NCBI GenBank assembly: GCA_930367205.1
Contig: OV884011.1
Span: forward strand, 86,971,474 to 87,035,473
Reading direction: 5' to 3'
Length of the DNA: 64,000 bases
DNA from: Acanthosoma haemorrhoidale
Taxonomy: Eukaryota; Arthropoda; Insecta; Hemiptera; Acanthosomatidae
Within the stretch, counting starts at the first letter, position 1; each line of letters opens with the position of its first letter. Position numbers and translations under genes: made by a program. Shown here in pieces: positions 47,370-61,519 of the stretch. The notes under the pieces are model-generated. The model did not search any database and was not told the origin of the DNA. It was given only the letters and a program-made list of their open reading frames with translations.

Positions 47370-48588
47370 GAGATTCAATTTTAAGGCTGTGTATATGGTC
47401 AGCCGTCCTGCCTTGGCTGTGTTTAATATGACCGGTAGCTATCGGTGTTTGATTTTTTACCATATTAATTTTTTCTATCCTTCGTTTAATATCTTGAACG
47501 AGATGGTTCGCTTCAATATATATATTTATGATAGGAAATATGTGGGCGACGCAAGAGAGTTGGAAACCGGCCTGAGGTGTTTTATTATTAAATGCCCTGG
47601 TTTGACAGGAATCGATTAAATGTCAGAAGTTTCTTCCCCCTCCTCTAAAATGTCAATTATGGTATAATCCCTAATTAAACAATCTCCTACTACTATATTT
47701 GGTATTTAGTATGCATGTAACATGTTTTTTTAATTACTCTTTATCATACATACTTTGTTTCATTTGGCAACACAACAACTTGAAAATCATTAAAGAACCA
47801 ATTACTCGGTAATTTAATGACATTATGAGACACCACCTTTCATAAAGAAATGGATCGTGCTATATAAAGTATTATCGCTACCTAAGGCAGAGTATAACCA
47901 AAATGTTACATAGCTTTTTTTATCTGAAAAATTCATAACTTTAATCGAAATATAGGTGGTGAAAAAATGATTGTAAGAAATTGAATTCAATGAAAGGCCA
48001 GCAATCCTAGTTTGAGACATCTTCTACTCCATAAGAATTTACCAAAAAAAATGAAAAACACTTTGATAATAAAGTGAAAGATTTGTAAAGACATTCAAAT
48101 AAAACAACCCACACGAACAAAACATTTGCATTTGCTTTGCAAGATTAAATAAAGGTAAGCGTGCTGGCTGTGTCGTGTTGGCGACCACGTGCCCCAGCTA
48201 ATGACAGTGTTGAATAATGAGTATCTAATTTAATTGTCCCTTTTCTATTCCATCCAAAGTGCTAAATAAATGGTAGGCAGGGGCGATGAGAGGTCGATGA
48301 AGTACTCTTTTGCTTGGAGACACTAAGAGGAAAAAATATCATTATGCCACTTGGGTCGTTAATCGGCTCATGTCCCATACCTGTTCTCGAAGTTGACGTT
48401 TTACAGTAAATAACTGATACCGTTTTAAGCGAATATATTAATCATAATAGTCGATCGTTAGATGGTAATTGTTATTATTTTTACTGGTTGGAACAGAAAT
48501 AAAGCAGATGACCAGATAATTTAATATATAACTGTTAAAATACAATTGAAATCTTAAGTACATTTTATTTCTTAACGTTATCTTTCGC
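47370..48588. other. No gene recognised
   Basis: AT-rich; frames at 47368-47619 and 47823-48020 have no motif. Confidence 0.5.
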
Positions 48589-49376
48589 TGTCAGGTCAAG
48601 ATTGTTGAATCCCCAAGGTGAGGAGAGGACGCCCGCCGTGGGCTAGGGTCACTACAACCTCTAGCCGCTGTCCGGCGAGCGACTAGAAAGAGATAAAATG
48701 GGTGGAACTGTGGTCTTTCACCCTTGCCTGGTGGCCTAGTCGGCAGGCAGCTTAATTCGTTTTGATATGACTCCATAAGATCTTAGAAGGTGTGCCCCGA
48801 CAAAGCAATGTGTTCAGGATTAGAGGAACAGGGTAAGTTAATAGGTAGACAGGCAGACTGGATTGCTGTTGGAGACGCTACTGGGTAAAGTTTGTAGGGC
48901 CACGACAACCTCGTCCGTGAGGGAGAGGTCTCTCCCAACGAGGTGCTAGTTTTAGTGAGACGAAGGCAGAGATTCCCACTAGGAAAGTGGTGGGGTTTGA
49001 CAACGCCGGACTAAAACATAGCGAGGCTAGGAGAGAGAGATGCAGAGGTAGTTGAATAAGAAGGCCATGGTTTGAGAAGAGCAGTAAGTGCCAGTGCAGA
49101 GAGAAAGATAGTTGTGTTCCAAGTGCCGGTTCTGTACGTTGTCGGGACTTTGGCCAGTCTCGCTGCTTATATAGGCAGGCCAGCCGTGGTGGGGGATGCC
49201 CCCCCCCTATTCTGGCACGCCATCTGGAGCCAGCGGATGTTTCGTACACTACCAGTTTCTCCCACTCTTAATAACGCCTTAAGTTTATTATTAAAATATG
49301 GAAACATATGTAGATATTTTCAGGACCGAGAAGAGGGGAACTTTTAACTGTTCATAATTAAAAGGTTGACACAATA
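48589..49376 (-). mobile_element. LTR, Ty3/Gypsy-like family, probably solo, older copy
   Basis: On the minus strand it starts TATTGTGTCAACCTTTTAAT (mutated from TGTTGTGGCCACC) at 49376 and ends with GGGGATTCAACA and a degenerate terminal segment near 48589. It matches 37459-38194 along its length and retains the TATA box. The flanks TTCGC (48584-48588) and GTCAC (49377-49381) agree at only three of five bases, as might be left of an old duplication. No internal region adjoins it. Confidence 0.7.
49167..49173 (-). promoter_or_regulatory. TATA box of the LTR promoter
   Basis: The minus strand reads GCCTATATAAGCAGCG, identical in core to the motif at 33235-33242 and at the corresponding place in the LTR. 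Confidence 0.6.
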
Positions 49377-51029
49377 GTCACTTAAAAATGTTTTAATAAT
49401 AAATTAGCTAAACTAACTTAATAAAGCAACTATGAATCCGGCTAGAGTATAGTACTAGGAAAGTACTATAAAATTGGATTTAAAATAAATTTGTGATATG
49501 TTTTGCAACGGAGTAACATTACATTCAGATATGAAAGTATAGAGGAATGTATCTCGCTGGCATAAATTATAATAAAGTATCAGGTTATTATTTGCATGAA
49601 GTTAACTTATAGTGAATTTTGATAATCAATGGACTGTCATATATCTAATATTAGCTCATAATGAACTTATTAATAAAGCTGGTTTTTTATTAAAAATGAA
49701 TTGGAATTCCTGTACAAGAGCGTTCCATGCATGTTGTTTGTCCAAGTGGCGTTCAAATTACTTGATTTCGTTTGATAATAGACTTTGGTTTAAAATAATT
49801 GATCTAACAATGAACTTTGTCTGATTAAACATTATATGTGATCTTTTGCTTTTTGTAATTTTTATTCTCCAGTTTTACCTCCAAGGCTCTTAAGCATTCG
49901 GAGATATTCCTTTTGATGTTGAGTGGTCAGAAATTTGAATAAGAAAGTATGTGTCCGAGGCTCTACTCTAAATAAATTACAAAACGGACGAAAAAAGTGA
50001 GCAAATGGATGAAGCAATCATAATAACCTTGAGTAATCTGATGAAAAAGAAAGCGAGATGGCTAAAATCCATCTTCTGGTAGGAAATAAGTAATGGGGAT
50101 AAAAAGATAGGCTGATTTGCTGAAAATGAAGAGGGTTTTCAATGTCTTCATGGGGATTGAATGTGATAGAAAGATGTTTGCCTATGAGTTCTGATATTAT
50201 CTTATTTGAATTATATAAGGATATTATAATATGATTCATGATATTTAGTCGTCACGTTCTGTCTTTTTTTCTGCATTTAATTTTTGTATCTCGTACTTGA
50301 GTTGGTTAAAAGTCCGTCCGGATGTTTATCTGTCACGTTGCCATCCCTTTTGGACACATTTTTTGTCTTAGTAACTCACCTGAATGAAGGAACTGTATAA
50401 GTTAAGAATTTGTATTCGTTTGTCAGTAGGTTGTTTCTTGTGATATAGTTGTGATTGTTTATTTGTCTTTCGTTGTGAAGGTTCACTACGATTTGTAATG
50501 TGTTTGGTGATGTGGGAAAATTGATTCTGGCTGAGGAATTGTGAGTTTTTAGCTTAATTGTTCAGTGACTGCATATGTGAAACTAAACTTTACCTACATG
50601 CTAGATAAAACACCAAAAATTGTGGCAACTTCATGATAAATGAAGATTAATATAGGTATGTAATATAGGCTAATAGGCAAGGGATATTAGGAAAATATTT
50701 GGTAAGGAAGGTAATTGTTTTCCCATGCGAGTTTGCGAAGGGGCAACCCTCTATCACAGGTGTTAGGCATTAAAGTCACCTTCTACGCGAAAGATTAAAA
50801 TTGTGATTAAGAAACGGTATTGAGGGTAATCCTTATGATAGTTGGAGTGCAGTAAATGACTGCAGTGTAATTGAGAACGAATCAATAGTGGTTTGGTTTG
50901 AATCAGTGGTTTTTTTTTTGGTATTTTAACAAGTGACCCATTCATCCGCTCTACAATTTGCATACTACTAACACTATACTAAACGTCAACCGTCCATCGC
51001 GAAAAGTGCAGCTTGTGTATTTGTGATAC
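49377..51029. other. No gene recognised
   Basis: AT-rich with short motif-free frames. Confidence 0.5.
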
Positions 51030-51185
51030 AATAGCAAAGTACATATTGTATATCCACATAAGTGGTGTTTAAATTGCGGGGGAAGGCATATCAGAAAATG
51101 TATTTTGTCATCCGGGATTTCTCCTGCCTGTGGACACCGGGCTTTGGAATATATTATGGCGACCGCAAGAGCCATCCATCGTTCT
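51030..51185 (+). pseudogene. Possible gag zinc-knuckle remnant
   Basis: One plus frame reads YNSKVHIVYPHKWCLNCGGR then HIRKCILSSGISPACGHRAL. The order (a VYPY-like stretch, CxxC, His, Cys, then a second C..C/H group) resembles the nucleic-acid-binding C-terminus of Jockey-type ORF1 proteins. The spacing is not canonical, stops flank it, and no other gag part was found, so this is a weak call. Confidence 0.22.
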
Positions 51186-51189
51186 CAGT

Positions 51190-53577
51190 AGAAGAGACCA
51201 CATTATACAGGCTGTAATTTATATCTTTGGAGTTTTTGCTGCATGTTCTTTTTCTTTTTTATTATATATCATCCATGAGACCCGTCTAAGGATATAAACA
51301 TTAAATATTAGATATTTTAATGTTTTTATGATTATTCTTTCTGTATTAAGTTTCTTTTTCCGTTTGTCTAAAAAATACTCTTTGCAAAAAGTGTGTTATA
51401 AAACTATTTTTACATTACTATCCTTTACTGTTAAATGGTTTGGCAATCGCTATTTCAATAACTCTTGAGAGCACTGATGTTCTAAAATTACTATTTATTA
51501 TGGCGTTTTATTCAAAGTTATAAAATGAATTAATAACTATTACTACGTTTTTAAATTTCTGTTTAAAACCATATTTTATAAAACATTTAAAAAAAAAAGA
51601 AAGTATGTCACAACCAAAATATAATAAATTAGTATAAAATTAAAATTAATTTATGCTGACAAAAGCATGAAACCGTTTTATCCGAACGAAGAAGGTGTAA
51701 AAAGGGAAAACAAATATTTAGGAACATACAAATCCTAGTGAGTATATGTTTTTCACTTTTATTTATTTTCATTTTGTTACAGCAATTAATGTTTTAAATA
51801 ATTATTCATCTTTTGTATTCAGCTATAATAATATCAACTGTAATAAGGTTTAATATCTTCATTGATATTTTGCAAATATGTAATTTTCTCTTTTATAAAG
51901 GTCGTCCTTTTGATCTTTTAGCCATGGGTTTCATTTTTACGTTTTTGATTGACATATCTGATGTCACAATTATTTTTTAATTAAATCTTCTCACACATCA
52001 CGTTCAATCGATATAAATACTATTGTTTTCTTAAGTACTCTACAATAATTACTATCACCGTTTTATTTTAACCTTATATAGTGATCCCCATGATTTTGTT
52101 TGCTTTTATTTCGACTTGAGTTCAGGAAAGAAGCCATGTATAGATATAATACTTAGTAGAGTGTATATAATATAACTAAATTAAGTGCCATAAGAATCAT
52201 TAGGGTTGTGGCTGTACGGTGTTAGCATTAAGCATCTGTTTATAGCATTTTTTTATTATTGTCATCCTAATCTTTAATTTAACTAAAATTGGTATATGTA
52301 TATCTAACAATGTAATTTTTTTGTACATTATGGTACGCTCAGAATTAATTAAAGACCTTTAGAGATAATATGTTTTTTTAGCAATCACTTTTGTATGTAC
52401 AGTCCAGTAAAATTATTCTAGTTTTGGGTATTTTAGTTTGCTGTTCTTGGTATACCAAAGAAACCTTAACACTGCTTTAGAGGATACTGTAAGGAATGAC
52501 AATTTATTAGAGGTATAGTGACAAATTCAGCAAATGCCAGTGCCTAAATAATACCATTAGTAATATTAGTGTACTATTGAACCAACGGTTATAAGTTCTA
52601 GTATTCGTGCACATGTTGTTTATGCATCATTTTGTAGTCTTGCTTAAAAACATACATATATTAATAGAAAACTATCGTGTGTGTTGTTTTGTTTAATTTT
52701 CTATCTAGAAAAATCTACTATAAGAAAAATCACTAAATTGAACAAGAAAAATGATGTTTTTGTTAAAAACGTCTATTTTCTTTACGTTTGTTCGTCATAA
52801 TAAGATAGCTTATGTTATTTAATTAGTTTGCACTAAATAAATACTAGGATGACACTTTATGAACGAAATGAATGAAAACACAAAAATAATCAATGACACA
52901 AATTATAAAATGGATTTATTATATATGTAGCAAATTCAATTCGTGGATTGGTTATTTGTTAGTCAATTACAAATATTTCTTGTATATCTGTTATTATATT
53001 GGTCATTCAACCGACCTTGTTCTCATTATGTTCAAAGGAGTTTAGCCTCTGACTACTCATGGGCCCGCCCACCCAAATCGAAAATGATAAACATGCCTGA
53101 ACAAGAAAATTCCATGCCGGAAGTAACTAGGTTATTTCTTTTCAATAATATATTGTTATGCTACAAAAAAGTTAAACTATTTCGTTTTTTTAAGAATTGT
53201 AATCTGTAGAACTAGATTGATTGTCATCGGTTTCGTACACCATTGTTATGTCAATTGATTGCAGCACATTGCGGAATCCTTGTTCGACTCGATCTGATTC
53301 AAACACTCCTCTTACCTTATTTGATTATGCATCAATAATTTATTACTATTATCATATTCGCCAACCTAGTCAGAAGGGTTAATCCCCGTAGAATCATCCC
53401 CATGAATAAAAAGTAATAGGCGTTGATGTCATTATCGTGGCACTCATGGTGGTATCTTCAAAGATGGATCTACATCGGGTCTGCCGACTCCGAAAAAATC
53501 CGTGCCGTGACACAGGTGTTGACGTCATCGAGCCAACACGCTTGAGCCAATGCTCGTGCCAATCGATAGTAAATTAG
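51190..53577. other. No gene recognised
   Basis: AT-rich to about 53340; 53340-53577 is less AT-rich but holds no recognised motif. Confidence 0.5.
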
Positions 53578-54497
53578 CCTGCCGTATCTTATTAAGGCCT
53601 GCTTTTAATAGAGAGATAGCCCTCTTTGTCAGAGCATAACAAATTGCTACTCTGTCCATTTCTGTAATTTATTAAGACCGTGTCGTCACCGTTTTGTGAA
53701 AACCCCCTTCTAAATTACCGATTCCAAAACGTTGCTGTGCTATGAAAAAAAGATCTTAAGTCTGCGTGAGAAACTTGTTTCAACGTGTTAGAGATTTTCG
53801 TTGCGTTCGGCCCACTTATCAAACAATATTTGAATGTTAGGAAAGTTTTGAAAATAAGCTAAGATGAAATAAGAACATTACGTTTTGATGGTATCATTTG
53901 TCACTATTTTTGTAAATCATGTTGATGACGTAGACGAGAGGGAGCTCTAGAAATATTTCATTTCTAATGGTTGGTGTGATGAGGGGGGATTATGGAATGA
54001 TGAAGTACTGGATAAGTGGGATAGTTGTGTTGCGTATGTTTTAGGGACAAGTAAATTGAGCAGAGAACCCAGATGGAATACTGGATTTAACTCGTTTATG
54101 AATTTCTTACAGGAATCAGATCCGTGTACAAATTGTTTGAGACGTTGCACATTCAAGCCATTAGTGGGTCAAAGAGATCTCTCTTCACTTTTGGCTTTAA
54201 TTTTAATACATTCTTTACGCTCAAATACTCTTTGATAAATAGCCAGAACTGTACGAAAATCTCATAACGTATTGAAACAAGCTTCTCACACAGATTTAAG
54301 ATGTTTTATTTTTCATAGCCCTACAACGTTTTAGGATTGGTAATATAGAAGGTGGTTTTCATAAAACGGTGACAACAAGACCTTAAGAAATTGGTATGAA
54401 TAATTTGAGAAATGGATAGAGGAACATTCTGTCCTGAGAATGTTCTGACAAAGTGGGTTATCTCTTCATCAGAATTAGTGCTTAAAACTGTATTCAG
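53578..54497. repeat. Diverged inverted repeat (arms 53578-53870 and 54190-54497)
   Basis: The arms match as reverse complements with many substitutions and small indels. Landmarks shared by both are CTTTGTCAGA, TCCATTTCT, GTCACCGTTTT, AACGTTxTxGxATxGGTAATxTAGAAG and GAAxCTTGTTTCAA. The 320-bp middle has one open frame on each strand without a known motif. A weak coding flavour appears in parallel positions of both arms (pieces like REKLVSIR-EIF and LIKQYLNVRKVLK), so the arms may be two copies of part of an old transposon gene in opposite orientation, not simple terminal repeats. Confidence 0.7.
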
Positions 54498-55805
54498 GAG
54501 AAGAACATAAGATATTTTCCATTGTGATTTCGGAAGGGAAATTGTTAATATGCAGCAAATGAAATAATATATTGGAAAGAATCAGTATTTGGAATTGCTT
54601 TGGGTCCAGTAGGTCAGTCTCCGGATGTTGTTATAGACAAAGGGTAAGAATTGAAACGCGATTGACGTATTGGTACGAGAAGCGTAGGTCAAGGGTTTTG
54701 ACTATTAATGACGTTGTTTATCCAAAATGACGAACATTGTAATGGCCATAAGTTGAATAAAAGTAATAACATTATTTTTTTACTGTATTTTATAATGAGG
54801 AATATTTTAATTGAAGTCAACATACATCAAACAAAGCTAAGTCTGAGTGCCCGTTTGGAGTTACCTTATAAACATTGGTATTTAGGTAGTAGTGGCCAAG
54901 CAAATTTTATTTAAAAACTAATCTATTATGTATTATTGTACTTTAATGAAGTTAGATGGAATTTTTATGTAATTTTAAATTATGACTTTTTATTTGTGGA
55001 ATTTTTCAGCCATAGCTTCCTTAAGCGTTTGTATGTAAGAAACACGTTAATTGTAGCTTGATACTAGAAATTTAGCTTTTATTTATTGTTATGAAATAGT
55101 CGTCAAATGGTGACTGATGAAGTTTCTGTTGAAATTTTGAAAATAATTATTATCAATTTAAAAAATACGGTAAATAGTTAATTTATAAAGTTTAGTGTTA
55201 TTTTACAAAATACACAATTATTTTTAGTGTTCTTTGACTTGTTTTTGTTTGTCACAACATCAGAAGTTATCATTTATGTAAGCATACAGTATTTAGTTCG
55301 TTTATTTCGTACTGATTATTGATAATGCAAATAAAACAAAGTTTTAGGGCTTCATTATTATTTCTGTTCCATGCACCATTGATCGGCATATCACTATATT
55401 TTAGGTCAATATTTTTTTCCATAAGATTATTTTATAATAATGTTTTTACTCCAGGCCATTAGTTAAAATTATGAAAGAATCAACCTGCTCTGTTTTTTTG
55501 TTTGTGTCTACTTGAAGCATTCTGTTTAGCTAGTATTTTGTCTGGTATTAACGAACATAATTTCATATGTGCTATAAGGTTGTTTTCATAAAAATTTAAA
55601 AAGAGCAGAATGAACCATGTCCATTTGTTATTTCATGCGAATGTCCATATGAATGTATATTTATATCCATTAGGGAATGTATAATTTTGTGAATTGAAGT
55701 AACTTATTCTTCATCTACAGCAGTAAATTTCTTGACGAAACAAAGTTTGTTCTAAAATAATGTTCCACCGATGACCATGTGATGTGGAATTTGATTTGGA
55801 CTTAC
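54498..55805. other. No gene recognised
   Basis: AT-rich; the frame at 54708-54914 has no motif. Confidence 0.5.
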
Positions 55806-55917
55806 CTTCGACCTCCTCAAGGAGGCATGTGTACCAGCTGGCCTAGTAGTCCCGTCGATCCTTTCTTTCATCATGTGGGAGTAGATCTTTCTTGATGGTT
55901 GCAACCAGCTCTGATTC
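55806..55917 (-). other. Exon-like segment between good splice signals
   Basis: On the minus strand, ACATGCTAG (acceptor) precedes 55917, and GAAG|GTAAGT (consensus donor) follows 55806. The 112-bp interval is less AT-rich than its surroundings. Only one of the three frames is open throughout; another reads a charged, helical-looking ESELVATIKKDLLPHDERKD before a stop. It could be an internal or non-coding exon, or chance. Confidence 0.15.
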
Positions 55918-55919
55918 CT

Positions 55920-58900
55920 AGCATGTGTTGATGTTAAACATATATACATACAGCACGTTATTCTGGATGCCGGTTTTTACCATATTTCACTGGCATGCAT
56001 TATTACTTTGCGTATGATGATATTGCACCCATATAAGCTTTTATTTACTCAGCTTGAGAGAACCGAGAATCTCTGCAAGGCAGTATATGTTCATTTTCTA
56101 TCATCTTCCCCTAATTTAACCTAATTTCCCTTTTTAATCACTGTTCCTAGAAATGTTTACATCTTAGGAATGATGGTTTTGATAAACGAGCAAATCCCTG
56201 TTTCCTTTGATTTGGAACCTTTCCCTGGTTTTCATGTTAAATGATTTCTTGGCATTGGCTGGAAATCCTCTTTTTTGTAGCTATATTTAAATTAACAGAA
56301 TGCCGATGACAGTATTTATGCCTTGAGTATTGCCATAAATAAACGCATTGCACACATTTTTTTTTAATATTAAACTTTGAGTTGTTCAGTGGTGGCACAA
56401 TATTAACGAAACAGAGAAAGAACGCCCCTATTATGCAGTAGGCATTAAAATTGTAAAGAAGGAATTTAAGTTAGGTCTAAACTCAAATTTAGAAGAGCTT
56501 ATTAAGTGGTGTTAGCACCATAAGTGACCAATGGTTTAATATATATTATTTTTATTATTAGTACCTTAATTAAAACCCCTCATCAGTTACCGTGATAGTT
56601 TTTAATTCATGAATTTCAATGCATTATATTCGCATTTGTAATAAGACTTCGCTTCGTCGATGTTCTTCTGAGATCGATTAGCTCTTGATTAATTTTCTAT
56701 GGGTATATTTGAGAAATCTAATGCCCCTCGAGTATTTTGATATGCAAACATAACCCGTCTTCTAATTTAAGCTTTGGAAACTCATACGTGAAATTTATTC
56801 GATTTGACTCGTTTAATAGGGATTGGATTTCGTTAATGAAAGAAAGATGTTGGATTTTATCAAATATATTTATTTATGACATTTATTTATTTATTTCTGC
56901 ATCATGTCTTTAGATGAGAAGGTCCTAACTTCCATGTTACGACTTAAGCTGTCTAATTTTACGCCTGGGTGTGTCGGTGCATTAAGCATGTACATTAAGC
57001 CGGTCATGACTTACTGCTGTCTTCGTACCGTCTGGTATAAACACCTGTTGTAGATATACTTAGGCTCTCGAAACGGCACCCATAATCAAATACAGTGAAA
57101 GTAGATCATATTTTTTTTCTGGATGAACCTAACTGAATCCCAACGGAACATATCTAACTAATATCCCACATGTTCCGTTGAGGTAGATGTTTCACATTAC
57201 AATTCTCAGTACCTCTTCTCTCTTATGTACTGCTTACTATAAAGGTCACGTAAATTTGTTCTGTTAAAGTTTAATCTGGTTGACAATGATTAATTGTTAC
57301 CTATGGAATGTTTTATATTTCAGCAAATAGCGTTACTTTTTACCTTTTTGTAGTGCTTGACCAAAAATAACTGAATTTAATTGTTGCGGCCGTTTTAATC
57401 CTTTTATTTAGCTTCTTAAATCTACTATAATCTACGACTTTTGCAACGATGTATCAACTTTCAGAATGCTAAATATCGCATTTCAAATATCAATATAACT
57501 ACAGCGTAAGTTTCTTATTTGTGTACAAGGGAATGAAGTTATTAATACTAGCCAATTGTGTGTAAATTTTGAGTGTAAAAAATATGAGATAAACAAATTA
57601 TATGAACACTGCAACTTTAAGATTGACCGATTGGTAGTGTTTAGTGTGAGAGACATAGGTAAATTAATTTAACATTGAATTTTTGTCAACCCTAATTATT
57701 AACTGCTGTGTTTATTAAAACTAATAATAATCAACCATGCTGCGGGGCTCATTAGTCTTTCTTACTCAAGTGGCAAATGAGCCTGTCATGTGTTTGCATT
57801 TATTTTCTTCAGATGTGTATTATCATTCTCTTAAAAAAAATTCAACTGTAAACGGTGGAAAATTAATTTGAAATTCCGCAATCAATGCCTAACAACGAAT
57901 AATAGCTACTTATTATTATTATTTTTTTAAGTACGTAGCTTATTAGCAGCTAGTATTAGTAGGTGGTCTAGTTAGTCATGGTCATTCATCTAGCTTTGAA
58001 CCAGAACTATGTTAAGAAACCAATTGCACGAAACTTCTGCTTTTGGAAAACTATTTATGGGCAGTTATAATGACCACCATACCAATCTAATAAATCTGCA
58101 GAGTATTTGTATTATAAATTAAATGTTATTCTTCTTATTTGGTGACATGAATAAATCTTTCTGTTTCTCACTATTCATAGCAACCCTTGGTGAGGAATTC
58201 TTGTAAATTTATTTCAACTATTGTTGTAATGCTGCCGTTATTAGTTATTGAGCAACTGTAATCAAAATAGTTCTATCTAATTAGCCGAAAGTGTTAGATA
58301 TTTGTGAAAATAAATTATTGGGAAACAATAGCGTTTTATCTCTTCAGTTTTTCTTTATTTTATATAGTGTTGACATTTGATAATAATACGCTCCAATTCA
58401 TCAACATTTACCATGATAAAGCCACTGTATCACTTCAATATTTGATCGTTAGGCTGTACAAAACAATCATTCATCAAAATATCATATTTTGTCATTGCAT
58501 GAGCACATCTTGGTTGATTAAATCCATAGGCCTTTGAGCAGGTTAACTTCAGTGACTGTACTTTTCCTGACTGTATTATCATAAGCCCTTTGCTCTTTTA
58601 GCAAAATAATTGTGAATTCCTGATTTTCACTGGTTACATGGGAGTGCAGTCATAATGTTTTGGTTGTCAGTCCCATCTTGACTACTTCCCCTCTCTGATT
58701 TTTGAGATGCAAATGTGGAACGAGAGGCACCTACAGTTTCAAGCCAATTAAGAAAACAAAAAGTGCTGCTGATACACAAAATATATTACTTTATATTTGT
58801 TTCTTAGAAGTACCCCTACCTATAAAATAGAACCATAATGTTTGAAGTAAACCATATTTATTCGCCCAGCTGGCACCAGCGTGTTTCCTCCATTTGAATT

Positions 58901-61519
58901 CACTTTTGTAGTCGCAGTACCACTGGTCATATATAGAATAAGAATATTTGTATGCAAGCTCAGTTAGTAAATACCTTAACCACTGTGGTGAGACCTTACC
59001 GGGGTCGGGATAGGATTTATAAGGGATGCAATAGAAGATAGATTATATTAATGATAAGTAATCTACATTGGTAACTTTTAAAATAAAAATTTGAAATGAA
59101 TCACAACTCATCATTTCCTGTTGACATGGAATTATCAGAATTTCAAACATATTAAAAAAAACAACTGGGCCTCAATCTAAATTATTATTGTGTGTTTTAG
59201 GCATTAGCATATCAATACTATAATTTGCATATTTTATTACTTCTTCTGGTGCCTAATCTAGTTTGTGTATTTTAAAAAATAATATTTTTAACACTACGAA
59301 TCCATAGTATCATGTTCTATTATTACTTAAAAATATATGTGTTATTGTGAATCATCTGGCTCTCTAATATTACAATTTCTACTACCTAAGAGTGCTGTTA
59401 ATGAGTTGATTTTACAAAACTGTTTTTGCAGAGTATTTTCATTCACTGTATGTAATTTTTCATTTTTGTATAAAGCTTAAAAGAGATTTTCGATAACTTT
59501 CTCTTTGCGGAAGTAATAATTCAATGTAGAAGTATAAAAAAATATTTTATGAAGCTGTTTGAAGATGTGAATTTTCTTTCATATTCATCGAAACTGCAGG
59601 AAAATAGCGAGCCCTTCTTCAGTCGTCCAGACTGTCCGTATGTTCCTCAATTTGAGAGATTTTTGATAAAAAATACTTCATTTTGTTTGTTGAATTACCT
59701 TGGTCTCCGAGTATTTCATTTTAATAAAATAAAATAATGTAAGCTACTAAAATGTAACATAATAAATTCTTTAAATGCATTAAATAGAGGAGCTTTCTAT
59801 TGTTGGCCAACAAATTAATATTCCGCATATTATTAATAATGTCCTATTATATATTTTACATAGTGTATTTTCCTAGCATCCATAGGAAATAATTTAACAT
59901 TTAATTCCTTTCAGGGTGAGACATGTTTATTGTTAATCGTATTCGAGACCAGTCTGACTTATTTGATGTATATATTGGGTTTTCTCTGCTTTCCTTTATT
60001 TAAGGTTTAACATTATTATATTTCCCATGTCAAATCATAACCAATACATTAACCCGAAATTGTTTTGACCATAGTTAAAAATCTCAGACTCCTGTGTCAT
60101 TTGTACGGACATTATCTTACAACTCCCAGATAGTCTGATTGAATGTATAGCCTCGCACCTCCAATAATTTTCTGAAACTGGCATATCATTTTCAGTTTGG
60201 TGTTGAAGAAAACCTTTTGGTGTGCGTTGCTGGTTTAGGTCAAATGTTGTGTGGAGATATTTACTTCTGACCTTTTGACTCTTTGAATCGATGCACTTGC
60301 CTGTAGGTTACGTTTGCTCAACTTATTTTTCGTTTTGCCATTTTTTTTCTTTTCGTTGCTAATAAGAATGGATAAAATCTTGCTTGGTGCAAGAACAGAC
60401 CTTGCGTGTTCATTAACGTAATTTTGGTTGTTGAAATCGATACGGAACGTGTCGTGTAACTAACTGTACGGCAATATGTGTGAATTAAGCGCTGACATTA
60501 TGTGCTGATAGTATTTGTATATCTTAGGTTAATTAACAAAATGATAAATAAGTTAAAAATCGTAGCGTTTGAAGGATCTATGTTAAGAAACTTTAGTCGC
60601 CTCTTCTCCGAATTTGATTACTAGTTGAATGTTTGATTCCATGAAATGTTTTTTATTGATTCTTTGTAAGAGGGGAAATGGAACGAATTCTCGATAACTC
60701 TCCTGTCTGACTAAATAATAAATATTTGTTCTTCTGGTGGGGTGCAACGTATATTAAAGTTTAAAAACATGTAAAATCTATGTTGGTTTTTGTTCATATG
60801 ATTAGTTAAGTATTTCGTTTTACCTGATCCCCAGGGTAAATGACTATATAAATCTACTTATAAAATGCACTGATGCTTTCATGTTCAATTAATTGTGTGC
60901 AATGAAACTTCTATTCCTTTCTCATAATTTTTAGATTGTTACCTATTAATTTTAAAATTAAATAATAATCATTTTTATTTACATAATGAACAAAACTTTC
61001 TTAATAGTTAAGATTTCGTAAGGTTATCTTATTCGAACAGCATACATATAAAAAAATCTATAGTTGATACTTTAAGAGGATAAGCTATGAATAAATTTTA
61101 CTAACCAACTGTAGAGCAATTTGCCGATTATAGGAGAACATTAAATTAACATACTATCCGAGGAAACTCGATCGTTTTCCTTAAAACTTAGTCTTCTAAC
61201 TGGAACAATTTCTCATTCGTAAATCCTATGAAGGGACGTTCCCTGAATTTTTATTTTCAAATGGGTTTCAATTAATGTACAGAAATAGTAGTTACGATTA
61301 ATAATTATAGTTGTAATTGAGACCGGTTATACAACTTTGTATGGCTTCGCTTCATGGAGAGCTTTTGGTACGAATCCCCTAATGCGTGTACTGGAGATCA
61401 GAATTTTTAAGAGAAACAGGTGTATCCTGGTTGAAAGCCTTTTCCTGGCCGTAAAACGGAAAATCTTCACTGTAGGCTCGGGTTTTCAAACGGAGGCCCT
61501 TTGATCGTGCTGTTCTGTG
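55920..61519. other. Long AT-rich stretch, nothing recognised
   Basis: No gene, RNA or mobile element was recognised in about 5.6 kb. (ATTT)n-like sequence lies near 56870-56900 and a short hairpin (AACGGAACAT...ATGTTCCGTT) near 57137-57180. Frames at 58304 and 59549 lack motifs. It is compatible with intron or intergenic DNA. Confidence 0.55.

Noticed and set aside
48591..49347. Open frames of 61-123 codons within the LTR
   Set aside because: They lie within a non-coding LTR and are not conserved in the other LTR copies.
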